From Duncaniella muricolitica (lineage in GTDB: Bacteria > Bacteroidota > Bacteroidia > Bacteroidales > Muribaculaceae), in assembly GCA_025808375.1 (NCBI GenBank), contig CP061009.1:434001-498000 (forward strand): a stretch of 64,000 nucleotides of DNA, in the 5' to 3' direction. Shown piece by piece: positions 26,165 through 34,125 of this stretch; the stretch's first letter is position 1, and each line of letters opens with the position of its first letter. A program made the position numbers and the translations under genes. Under the pieces are notes generated by a model that did no database searches, was not told where the DNA came from, and saw nothing but the letters and a program-made list of their open reading frames with translations.

Positions 26165-27406
26165 TCAGACGAGCGTAAGGCGCGAGAGTGTGGTGAGACG
26201 TGAGGCGGCTTCGCGCAGGTCGTCGGGCGTGAGCGAGCGTATGTGCTCCAGGTGTACGGCCGAGGGGATGACACTCCCTCTCAGCAGTGTGGAGCGGGCC
26301 ATGTTGAGGGCGCGTTGCTCGGAGTTGGTCGACGCGAGTGTGAGTTGCCCTATATATTGGCGGCGCACGTCATCGAGCTGTCTTTGGCTCATGGTGTCGG
26401 AGGCTTGTCGGCCGATGATGTCGGAGACCAGCCGGCGGCATCGCTCCACATCTGTGGTGTCGCAGCCGTAATATATGGTGAAGAGGCCGGTGTCGGTCAT
26501 GAGGGCTGTCGACGCCTCGACCGTATAGACCAGGCCGCGCCGTTCGCGCAAGGCCACGTTGAGCAGCGAGTTCATGCCCGGACCACCGAGCATATTGGAG
26601 AGCAGGGCCGTAGCATAACGGTCGGGTGAAAACATGTCGTGAATACGTGTACCGAGGATTGTATGGGCCTGATGGGTGCCGATTTCGCGCACGGTGTCAA
26701 ACCGTCCCGCAGGAGCCAATGTCTCTCCGGAGCCAGTCTCCGATGCGGCCGGCATGTCGGCGATGCGGTGGTGAAAACACCGTTCGGCCAGACGTATCAC
26801 CCTGTCGGGCTTCTCGGGGCCGGAGTAGAAAAACACCATGTTGTCGGGACGGTAGTAATCACGCAGATAACGGCGACACACGTCGGAGGTGAGCCGGTCG
26901 ATGCTCTCGCGGCTGCCAAGGATAGGATGGGCCAGAGGGGTACCCTCAAAGATAAGTTCGTCGAAGTCATCAAATATCCCCTCGGCCGGAATGTCGAGAT
27001 ATGAGTCTATCTCATCGGCCACCACTTGTCGCTCGCGGTCGATTTCGGCGGTGGGAAACTGTGAGTTCTCCACCAGGTCGGCCATCAGATCGATGGCCCG
27101 CTCCACATATCCGGCGGGATAGGTGGTGTAGACCACAGTCTCCTCCTTGGTTGTATAGGCGTTGAGCTCTCCGCCTACTCGCTCCATGCGGTTGAGTATG
27201 TGCCAGGCGCGACGGCGCAGTGTGCCTTTGAATATGGTGTGTTCCACAAAATGCGCCAGCCCGTAATGACATGGCGATTCGTCGCGGCTGCCGGCCTTGA
27301 CGGCCACACCGCAATGTTCGGCCACGCTCCCCGGACGGTGGTGCATCACCACTTTCAGTCCGCCCGACAGTGTGGCGTAATGATATTGCTGCTCGTTGAT
27401 GTCCAT
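26165..27406 (-). CDS. M16 family zinc metallopeptidase
   Basis: 413 residues. The inverted zinc motif HxxEH is present as LAHFVEHTIFKGT, with His52, Glu55 and His56, followed by the expected third ligand region (YTTKEETVVYTTYP) about 75 residues later. The C-terminal M16 half contains LSNMLGGPGMNSLLNVALRERRGLVYTVEAS compressed to the usual ~200 residues, with the R/Y pair that binds substrate (RGLVY). It has no obvious signal peptide, so the protein may be cytoplasmic, like processing-peptidase homologues in other Bacteroidetes. It lies downstream of the PL11 gene on the same strand with a heptamer array between them. Confidence 0.92.
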   Translation of the reverse strand: MDINEQQYHYATLSGGLKVVMHHRPGSVAEHCGVAVKAGSRDESPCHYGLAHFVEHTIFKGTLRRRAWHILNRMERVGGELNAYTTKEETVVYTTYPAGYVERAIDLMADLVENSQFPTAEIDRERQVVADEIDSYLDIPAEGIFDDFDELIFEGTPLAHPILGSRESIDRLTSDVCRRYLRDYYRPDNMVFFYSGPEKPDRVIRLAERCFHHRIADMPAASETGSGETLAPAGRFDTVREIGTHQAHTILGTRIHDMFSPDRYATALLSNMLGGPGMNSLLNVALRERRGLVYTVEASTALMTDTGLFTIYYGCDTTDVERCRRLVSDIIGRQASDTMSQRQLDDVRRQYIGQLTLASTNSEQRALNMARSTLLRGSVIPSAVHLEHIRSLTPDDLREAASRLTTLSRLTLV

Positions 27407-27448
27407 GAGGCCACAAAATTAAGACATTTCGCGCTCATGGACAATATA

Positions 27449-27476
27449 GAGTTTAAAGTTTGGAGTTTAAAGTTTA
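27449..27476. repeat. Heptamer array, RAGTTTA type (4 units)
   Basis: gagttta, aagtttg, gagttta, aagttta in exact 7-bp register between the PL11 stop (27491) and the M16 start (27406). Confidence 0.85.
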
Positions 27477-27490
27477 CTCCGTTCAACCTT

Positions 27491-29692
27491 TTATTTCCTG
27501 TGGCCGGGGCGTTTGGGTCGCTTGGATTTCTTGTGTCGGTTGAGGTTGTCGTTGTTGGTCGAAAGGGGGATTGTAAGCGTGGTGTTGTCGCCGTCCGCCG
27601 CGCCGGTAGTGGTCAGGACGATTTTGTGCTCGCCATCCTTCACGGGGATGCCTGTGAGGGTGCCTTCGTTGTTCTTGGCGTCATAGGTCCAGCAGAATCC
27701 TTCGGGCAGTTCCGTCGCTGAGATGCCTGTGGCTCGTAGCACGGTCAGTGTTATCGGTTCGATGGCTTTGCCGCTTTTTATAGGCTGTGACAGTGCGCCG
27801 CTGCGTACTACTATGACCGGTCGCGTCTCATAGCTGTCCTCGGGCGAATAACTGAGGTGGGGCGGCTGGTTGTAAGCGGTGTTCTGCCACGCTATGGCCA
27901 TGCGGTACTGGTGGTCTTCCATCAGGCAGGGAATCTTGTAGCCGGTGGGGATAGTGGTGGTGAATATGAGCAAGTCGCTCTGTGTCTCGTGGTCGTGGAG
28001 TATCACCTCCTCGCGCCAGTCACCCATGATGTCGGCCTGGAGATTGGGTGTTTTCTTGGTCCAGTTGCATGAGGCGGCGTTGCTCCATTGTCTGAAGTCG
28101 ACGAGAGTTCTGATATGGCTGAAATTATCATTCGGCTTGGTCACCTGTGTGCCGTCGAGCAACTCGTCAAGCAGATCGCCGTCCCAATAGATGCGGAAGT
28201 TGATTGACGGATAACTTCTTGCGATGACTTTGCCGGAGTTGTAGATTTCGCGGCCGGCTGCCGACCAGTATTCATAGCCCGGATAGGCGGACAGGACATT
28301 TGCAGCCAGACCACGGCCTATATCACGGCCGCTCTGTGGCAGAGAGTAGATGATTTCGCCTGTGCCGGCGTCGCGCATCTCGGTGTCGAATGGATAATGG
28401 GGCTTGGTATCCTCGTGGGTCATGAACACCTGGAGCCCCTCGCGGTCGGGGAGCATCTTGGCCAGGTGGAGAGCATCGCCGTGACCCTCTGACTTGTCAG
28501 TGTTGGGGTTGGTGCGGTAGAGCAGTTTGCCGTCATTGTCAAGCGCGCCTGCGCCATAGATTATTTCGTCCTTGCCGTCACCGTCCACATCACCGATGGT
28601 GAGCGAATGCGCGCCCTCGCCCCAGATGCCCTGTCCGGGTATATTTGATTCGTGGAGCCACACTTCCTGCAGCTTGCCGTCTCTGAAGTCCACGGCCCAC
28701 ACAAATGCGGCGCGGTAATATCCGCGACACATGATTGCCGAGGGGTGAAGTCCGTCGAGATAAGCCACGCCGGCCAGGTAACGCTCCGAACGGTTGCCGT
28801 AATTGTCGCCCCAGATGTCGGTGCTTACGTCATCATAGGCCGGACGGTAGGGGATAGTGCTCAGAGCCTCGCCGGTCTTGCCGCTGAAGCATGTAAGATA
28901 TTCCGAGCCGCCGAGCGGACGTCCCAGGCTCTTGGTCGGTACGCCGGTCTGATGGCGGTAGTCGTCTGTCGGCTTGTCATTGCCGAGCAACACCTGATTG
29001 CCCTTGCCGTCTTTGGTGCCCGGTGCGGTCTTGCATATCATCTCGGCGCAGCCGTCGCCGTCAAAATCATATACCATGAACTGTGTATAGTGGTTGCCCG
29101 AGCGTATGTTGTGGCCCAGGTCGATGCGCCACAGTTTTGTGCCGTCAAGTCGGTAACAGTCTATGATGGTCGGACCGGTGAAGCCGCTCCTTGAATTGTC
29201 CTGAGCGTTTGACGGCATCCATTTGACAAACAGTTCATACACACCGTCGCCGTCCACATCGCCCACCGACACATCATCGGGTGTATATGTGTAATTGCTG
29301 GCATGTGAGCCGTCCTGCGCGCTCACCGTCCCTCCTTCCGGACGGTCGAGGTGGACTTTCATGTAGGGGGTGGCCCAGGCTTCGCATGAGCCGGAGTCGG
29401 TGACGGTGGAGCCTTTGACCGCCTTTACTTCATACTTAGCTCCGGCATTTCCGGCCGGGTCGGTGAGATTGGTTACTTTGGTGATTGGGGTGTCGTTGAT
29501 TTTGACGCCGTCGCGATATACGTCAAAAGTCGTGTCCTTGCCGTCGCGCGCAAGCGAACGCCACGAAACAAATACTCCCTCGTCGGTCTTGACGGCTACG
29601 ACACCTCGGTCGAGGTATTCAGCCTGAGGCGTGGCTGCCCGGCCTGTGAGTATGGCTGCGGCCATAGCCATGCTTAAAATTATTTTGTTCAT
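27491..29692 (-). CDS. PL11 rhamnogalacturonan lyase
   Basis: 733 residues. Signal peptide (MNKIILSMAMAAAILTGRAA), an N-terminal beta domain beginning YLDRGVVAVKTDEGVFVSWR, then the PL11 beta-propeller with repeated calcium-binding DxDxDG loops (VGDVDGDGVYEL, YDFDGDGCAEMIC, IGDVDGDGKDEI) and conserved GHNIRSGNHYTQFMVYD and DIMGDWREEVI segments. PL11 enzymes split the rhamnogalacturonan I backbone by beta-elimination. A further Ig-like domain (TLTVLRATGISATELPEGF) follows, and the protein ends in an unusual basic tail (NRHKKSKRPKRPGHRK). It is one of several pectin enzymes in this window. The promoter is not clear; the preceding 60 bp are AT-rich. Confidence 0.93.
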   Translation of the reverse strand: MNKIILSMAMAAAILTGRAATPQAEYLDRGVVAVKTDEGVFVSWRSLARDGKDTTFDVYRDGVKINDTPITKVTNLTDPAGNAGAKYEVKAVKGSTVTDSGSCEAWATPYMKVHLDRPEGGTVSAQDGSHASNYTYTPDDVSVGDVDGDGVYELFVKWMPSNAQDNSRSGFTGPTIIDCYRLDGTKLWRIDLGHNIRSGNHYTQFMVYDFDGDGCAEMICKTAPGTKDGKGNQVLLGNDKPTDDYRHQTGVPTKSLGRPLGGSEYLTCFSGKTGEALSTIPYRPAYDDVSTDIWGDNYGNRSERYLAGVAYLDGLHPSAIMCRGYYRAAFVWAVDFRDGKLQEVWLHESNIPGQGIWGEGAHSLTIGDVDGDGKDEIIYGAGALDNDGKLLYRTNPNTDKSEGHGDALHLAKMLPDREGLQVFMTHEDTKPHYPFDTEMRDAGTGEIIYSLPQSGRDIGRGLAANVLSAYPGYEYWSAAGREIYNSGKVIARSYPSINFRIYWDGDLLDELLDGTQVTKPNDNFSHIRTLVDFRQWSNAASCNWTKKTPNLQADIMGDWREEVILHDHETQSDLLIFTTTIPTGYKIPCLMEDHQYRMAIAWQNTAYNQPPHLSYSPEDSYETRPVIVVRSGALSQPIKSGKAIEPITLTVLRATGISATELPEGFCWTYDAKNNEGTLTGIPVKDGEHKIVLTTTGAADGDNTTLTIPLSTNNDNLNRHKKSKRPKRPGHRK

Positions 29693-29784
29693 TCAGTCTT
29701 TCTATGATAATATTCAAGGCGGATATTTCGGAATATCACTCCGCAAAGTTACGTATAATATCATAATCGGGCAAGGATAGTGTA

Positions 29785-29798
29785 GAGTTTGGAGTTTA
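29785..29798. repeat. Heptamer pair, RAGTTTA type
   Basis: gagtttg, gagttta in 7-bp register, about 90 bp upstream of the PL11 start. Shortest member of the family. Confidence 0.6.
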
Positions 29799-30020
29799 GC
29801 GTAATGTTATTGTATATAGTATCGCGGTTGGATAACAAGAGGCTGTGTAGTAATTGAACTGCCTCATGGTCTTAATAGCCTCGTGGCTTTCCTCGATGTA
29901 TGGGATTATGTTTGGTATGCGGCCCCCACATGGGAGTCCGGACACCGCGCCCCCCCATGCGGGGGTGCACATATCGTCAAGTGGCGGTTGAGGGTGGCAG
30001 ACGGAATGAGATGTTAAAAA
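29799..30020. other. Intergenic region with a C/G-rich hairpin, no gene recognised
   Basis: The segment 29920-29975 contains ccccc and ggggg runs able to pair (cccccatgcggggg). No coding frame or known motif was recognised. It ends at the promoter at 30021. Confidence 0.35.
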
Positions 30021-30052
30021 TTTTGCAGTGACAATCTAAAACACTATATTTG
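30021..30052 (+). promoter_or_regulatory. Promoter of the BspA leader
   Basis: TTTTG at 30021-30025, 19-bp spacer, TATATTTG at 30045-30052: a strong match to the Bacteroidetes promoter pattern. Initiation near 30059 would give a leader of over 400 nt before the BspA gene. Confidence 0.8.
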
Positions 30053-30058
30053 CAGTGC

Positions 30059-30415
30059 TGAAACCCTCGCCGAAGTGACCTCCGTATTGGCTTTAAGCAG
30101 GCTGCCGGAGGTCGGTTGGGGTGTGGGGAGTAGCACATACATTTGGAAGGCGTTTATCAACGCTAAGATCCTGCCGTTATGAATCTCGCAAATTCATCTG
30201 CACAATACAGGATTTCAGCAACGATAGATGTCCATGGATATGTCTATATCGACATGTCTGCATCGGCCATGTCCCCGCTTGCGGGGCATGCGTTGGTGCA
30301 CAGACTGGTATATCCATATCGGCGTGGGCTCTGCGTTGCTTATCCTTATTTGCAGGCATGCGAGAGCCTATAACGGGGGATAAGCGACGATAACAGACTC
30401 CCACGTCTTTCATTT
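30059..30415 (+). ncRNA. Structured RNA leader or independent ncRNA upstream of BspA-like gene
   Basis: Non-coding stretch downstream of a strong promoter, with several hairpins: gacctccg (30077-30084) with cggaggtc (30106-30113); atgaat (30179-30184) with attcat (30192-30197); ccccgc with gcgggg around 30272-30285; ggctct (30327-30332) with agagcc (30363-30368). Bases 30122-30130 (gtggggagt) can pair with 30397-30404 (actcccac), with one bulge, closing a multibranch domain followed by T-rich sequence. It has none of the signature strings of tmRNA, RNase P RNA or common riboswitches. It could be a cis-regulatory leader of the LRR gene or a separate small RNA. No covariance test was possible. 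Confidence 0.45.
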
Positions 30416-30493
30416 TTATAGACCTGAAGCCATCACAACACAGTGCGTTCGGCGGGGAGTGTGGGCGCATGTAAAAACCACACATTTTCACAC

Positions 30494-31870
30494 ATGAAAA
30501 GAATCAGTCAGTTACTGATGTGTACCGTCGCCGCCTGTATCCCGTTGGGCGCGGCAGCCGACACATCGCCAAACGGCGTGTACTATACGGTCGCGCAGGA
30601 TGGCCTCTATTTTGACCAGCGTAACGAATATGTAGGCAAGGCACCCTATCTGATGCTGGTCGATGCCGACTATGTCGAGCACCTTGTCATCCCCGACGAG
30701 GTGGACGGTGTGCCTGTCAAGGAGATGTCAACGTTCAAAGACCGTGTCGACCTTGAGGCCGTGACACTCGGTGTCAATATGCGCAGTATTGATTTCCGTA
30801 ACTGCAAGTATATCGAGTCATTCGATTTCAACGGAGTCAAAAATGTCAGAGGATGCCTGCAGGATCTCCCGGCCCTCGGTGAGCTCACTGTGCCCGAGGG
30901 TACGGCTGTCGACATGTCTTATCTCGGCGTGACCAAAGTCGTGGTCGAGGGACAGTGTGATTTCTATTTTTCAATAGATAATTGCGAGTCACTTGTCGAC
31001 ATCACCCTCCCACAGGGGATAAACTATATCCCTAAATTCTATGGTTGTACCGCACTGCAGACAGTCGAGATACCCGAAAGTGTCACGGTGATACCTGAGG
31101 ATGCTTTCAATGGCTGTACATCGCTCGAGAATATTACCGTCCCCCCGATGCTGAAGATTATAGGAGGCAATGCATTTTCAGGTACGAGAATCAGTGCCTT
31201 CGACTGCCCCGAGAGCGTTCAGTTGATATGTGGTGGTGCCTTCAGCGGGACACGCCTCACCGAATTTTCGTTTCCTCAGTCGCTCGTGACACGTTTTGTA
31301 GCTGATAATGCGACTTATCCCACATACGAACAGAGATTTAATGGACAAAGTACAGCCAATGCCAATTCCATATTCGCCGATTGCTACAATCTTGCCAGAC
31401 TCAGCTATCCGACCGAGGAGATGCTTCTCGCCCTCCCCCCGGCTTTCAATGAGTATAGAGGACTCGGCAAGCATCTGAGTGTTTATGACAAACGCGTGGA
31501 ACTGTATATCGGCGACTCTCCTCTGACCGAGCTGACAATACCCCCAAGCTTTAAAGGAGCGAATGATGCTCTCCAACGCACCACGAATCTGCAGAGGCTG
31601 AAAATTGCAGATAGCACAGGTTCAACAGAATTCGGATGGGATTTCTCGTATATTCCTACATTGGAGAGTGTAGAGATTGGAGCGGGCGCTCCGAAATTCT
31701 GGGGCACTTTCGAGGGATGTGAGAATTTGAAGGAGGTGACCGTCTCGAAAAAAACAGGACATCTGAGGTTGGCGGCTATATGTTCAAGGGTTGTAAGTCT
31801 CTTGAATATATCGAGTTCCCGAATGTCACTGCCGTGGAAACGGAGGCCTTCTCAGGTTGTAGTTCTCTAA
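30494..31870 (+). CDS. BspA-like leucine-rich repeat protein, N-terminal part before frameshift
   Basis: Starts at the ATG at 30494 with a signal peptide (MKRISQLLMCTVAACIPLGA). BspA/LRR_5 repeats follow, with alternating strands such as FNGCTSLENITVPPMLKIIG and SGTRISAFDCPESVQLICGG. The repeat pattern is lost after KEVTVSKK, at an A7 tract (31748-31754). Beyond it this frame continues as non-repeat sequence to a TAG at 31868-31870, while the plus-2 frame picks up the repeats again (VGGYMFKGCKSLEYI). One extra A would join them into a protein of about 1090 residues. Such proteins are secreted or surface adhesins. The upstream in-frame start at 30443 lacks a signal peptide. A long structured leader precedes the gene. 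Confidence 0.82.
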   Translation: MKRISQLLMCTVAACIPLGAAADTSPNGVYYTVAQDGLYFDQRNEYVGKAPYLMLVDADYVEHLVIPDEVDGVPVKEMSTFKDRVDLEAVTLGVNMRSIDFRNCKYIESFDFNGVKNVRGCLQDLPALGELTVPEGTAVDMSYLGVTKVVVEGQCDFYFSIDNCESLVDITLPQGINYIPKFYGCTALQTVEIPESVTVIPEDAFNGCTSLENITVPPMLKIIGGNAFSGTRISAFDCPESVQLICGGAFSGTRLTEFSFPQSLVTRFVADNATYPTYEQRFNGQSTANANSIFADCYNLARLSYPTEEMLLALPPAFNEYRGLGKHLSVYDKRVELYIGDSPLTELTIPPSFKGANDALQRTTNLQRLKIADSTGSTEFGWDFSYIPTLESVEIGAGAPKFWGTFEGCENLKEVTVSKKTGHLRLAAICSRVVSLLNISSSRMSLPWKRRPSQVVVL

Positions 31871-33771
31871 AGGGTGTTTCACTGCCAAAGCTCGAGACTT
31901 TGGCAGGCAATAGTGAATTTAAAGATTGCACCTCTCTCGAGGAGATTGATTTTCCGCGTGCGAATGTGACAAATGGATATGAGCTATTCCGTGGATGTAG
32001 CTCGCTGAGGCGTGTCAATATGCCGCAGTTGTCATCGGTAGGAAGCAAGATGTTCCTTGACTGCATCTCTCTCGAGGAGGTTAATATTTCGGGTGCAACC
32101 ACTATTGGCAGTGAGGCCTTCAAAGGTTGTCTGTCGCTGCGTGAATTTGACCTCACAAATGTCACTAAGGTCGAAAATAATGCATTTTCATATTCAGGTC
32201 TTTACTCTCTTGATGTGCCCGAAGGATGTAATTTTGGTGCCACTCTGATGGATTGCCCTGATTTGAAATGTCTGGTCATAGGGAAATTAAGCTCTGGTAA
32301 CGCTACTTTCCAGAATCTTCCCAATCTCGAAAAGCTTGAGATAGTATCGGTTGCCGAGGACCGTAGAGACTATGACTTTTGTATGATAGCCAGGGTTATG
32401 GTCGGTTTTGGCGAAAGGAAGGGCGTGATAAAGATTGATTGCGGTCTGCCTCACCTCATGATTCAAAATGCTCCCTGGCTGAAACGCTTGGAAATTAACG
32501 ATGTGATTAAAAATATACTTATACATAGTGATGCCGTTCCCGCCGAGGTTGCTGTCTCCAGTGTGGAGGATTATCTGCAATGCACGTTCCATAACAACAA
32601 CACTCCAGGTCATTATGCCAAGAATACCGCGATAGATTTCTATGTCGGCGACGAGCTTGTACGCAATCTCGAGATTCCGGCAGGGAGTGACATCAAGCCG
32701 TATGTGTTCGCCGGGATGGCTTTCGATAAGGTCACATTCCTCGATGGAGAGGGAAAGACCTCGGTAGGGGAGTATGCGTTTGCCAATGACACGAGGTTAC
32801 GCGATCTTGAATTTGCCGGTGGCATCAGTTCGTTGGGCGAGATGTCATTTTCGGGGACAGGTGTGGAGAGCGTCACATTGCCCGAGGTCCTCAGCTCAAT
32901 AGGCCCGAGGCTTTTCAGAGGATGCTCCAGACTGCGTAAGGTGGTCTTCCCGCACAATCTCGGATACCTGCCCTATCAGACCGTAGACTATTGTCCCAAA
33001 CTCGAGCAGTTGATAATACCCGAGGGCGTGACCGGTGCGGGCTATTATGTGTACTCCGACTCGGAGGGGGCGCAGTTGAGCCTCATCAGCCTCCCCTCGA
33101 CCTTCAAGTCGTTCTATTCAGGGGCCTATCCCACATTCCTCAACCTGCCTAACGATGTCGAGATACTCTGCTGGGCATCGACCCCTCCGGGGGGCAATCT
33201 TGACAATTTCACCGGTAACACCGTGCATGTGCCCGTGGGATGCAAGGATGCCTATCTCAACTCCAAGATATGGGCAGGTGCCAACATCATCGACGACCTT
33301 GTTATAGACGTGGATGTCAGGGCTGACGACAGCAGCATTGAGATTGAGGTTCCCGTCAATCCCGGCATCAGTGCCGCCGCACAGGTGACGAGCTATGAGG
33401 TCGAGTGCTCGATTGTCCGCGAAGGGGTCGACGACGAGCCTGTGGGTACATATATCTTCGACGGCGACGGCAACCTCGCCCAGCAGAAGGCCATGGCCTC
33501 TGCTGCAGGCATGGTGACACTCCGCATCGTCGGACTCAGCCCCGATACCCGCTACCGCTATGCTGTCAAGGGATTCACTGCCGACAGAGACCTTGTGTAT
33601 GCCGACGGCAGCATCGTCACGACCCCGGACATCTCTACGGCAATCGGTGAGGTCGAGGCCGACACCCTCGACCCCGACGACTGCTATGACCTGATGGGCC
33701 GCAAAGTAGACATCCGCCACGCACACGGCATCATCGTCGTGAGCAAGGGTAGGAAGTTCTATCTGAGATAA
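31780..33771 (+). CDS. BspA-like leucine-rich repeat protein, C-terminal part after frameshift
   Basis: The second part of the same gene. The open frame begins at about 31756, just after the A7 tract, with its first ATG at 31780. It carries about 400 residues of LRR_5 repeats (FSGCSSLKGVSLPKLETLAG, FRGCSSLRRVNMPQLSSVGS, YAFANDTRLRDLEFAGGISS), a fibronectin-like segment (about 510-620) and a C-terminal YDLMGRKVDI...GIIVVSKGRKFYLR tail of the kind seen on secreted Bacteroidales proteins. On its own it has no signal peptide, so it would be exported only if the frame is restored by slippage, by phase variation at the A tract, or if the one-base deletion is a sequencing error. Confidence 0.82.
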   Translation: MFKGCKSLEYIEFPNVTAVETEAFSGCSSLKGVSLPKLETLAGNSEFKDCTSLEEIDFPRANVTNGYELFRGCSSLRRVNMPQLSSVGSKMFLDCISLEEVNISGATTIGSEAFKGCLSLREFDLTNVTKVENNAFSYSGLYSLDVPEGCNFGATLMDCPDLKCLVIGKLSSGNATFQNLPNLEKLEIVSVAEDRRDYDFCMIARVMVGFGERKGVIKIDCGLPHLMIQNAPWLKRLEINDVIKNILIHSDAVPAEVAVSSVEDYLQCTFHNNNTPGHYAKNTAIDFYVGDELVRNLEIPAGSDIKPYVFAGMAFDKVTFLDGEGKTSVGEYAFANDTRLRDLEFAGGISSLGEMSFSGTGVESVTLPEVLSSIGPRLFRGCSRLRKVVFPHNLGYLPYQTVDYCPKLEQLIIPEGVTGAGYYVYSDSEGAQLSLISLPSTFKSFYSGAYPTFLNLPNDVEILCWASTPPGGNLDNFTGNTVHVPVGCKDAYLNSKIWAGANIIDDLVIDVDVRADDSSIEIEVPVNPGISAAAQVTSYEVECSIVREGVDDEPVGTYIFDGDGNLAQQKAMASAAGMVTLRIVGLSPDTRYRYAVKGFTADRDLVYADGSIVTTPDISTAIGEVEADTLDPDDCYDLMGRKVDIRHAHGIIVVSKGRKFYLR

Positions 33772-33807
33772 TGCCTCCCCTCTGAATCCCGGAGGCTGTT
33801 TCAAAAT

Positions 33808-33871
33808 GAAGTGCCCCCAAAAAGTTGGACAGGATAATGTTTTACCTGTCTAACTTTTTGGGGGCACTTCA
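33808..33871. repeat. 64-bp palindrome resembling IS3-type ends; may act as terminator
   Basis: 27-bp arms (33808-33834 and 33845-33871), with one mismatch, surround a 10-bp loop. Each arm begins tgaagtgcccccaaaaagtt, which resembles the outer ends of IS3-family elements in Bacteroidetes. No transposase is present. It follows the LRR gene by 36 bp and the T-rich inner arm could also terminate transcription. No target duplication is visible. Confidence 0.6.
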
Positions 33872-33899
33872 CATTTAGTTTTCAATGGATATTATGATG

Positions 33900-33931
33900 C
33901 TGTCTTAGTGTGCTACTGTCTTAGTGTACTA
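33900..33931. repeat. 16-bp tandem repeat (2 copies)
   Basis: ctgtcttagtgtgcta (33900-33915) is followed by ctgtcttagtgtacta (33916-33931), one mismatch. gtgtact and agtacac at 33924-33945 form a small inverted repeat. Confidence 0.7.
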
Positions 33932-34037
33932 ATAAGGTAGTACACCATGGTTGTGTGTCAAAAAAATAGAAGCACGTGAAAATGTAGTCGCAAAGTTAAG
34001 TATAAAAATACACACTGCCAAGCAATAATAGAGACAA

Positions 34038-34100
34038 CGGGCTGACATGACGGAGTATCGACACTGTGGCGTTCACAGGTGGGAGGGTCATGTCAGCCCG
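34038..34100 (-). terminator. Hairpin downstream of the patatin gene
   Basis: cgggctgacatgac (34038-34051) and gtcatgtcagcccg (34087-34100) pair perfectly over a 35-nt loop, starting 26 bp after the patatin stop on the minus strand; followed by a T-containing stretch. Probable terminator. Confidence 0.6.
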
Positions 34101-34125
34101 GCGTTGGGGTCAGGTGGGTGGGATG

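Noticed and set aside
30121..30393. 90-codon frame in the leader of the BspA-like gene
   Set aside because: Cys- and Arg-rich translation with no pattern, coinciding with the RNA stems; better explained as non-coding.
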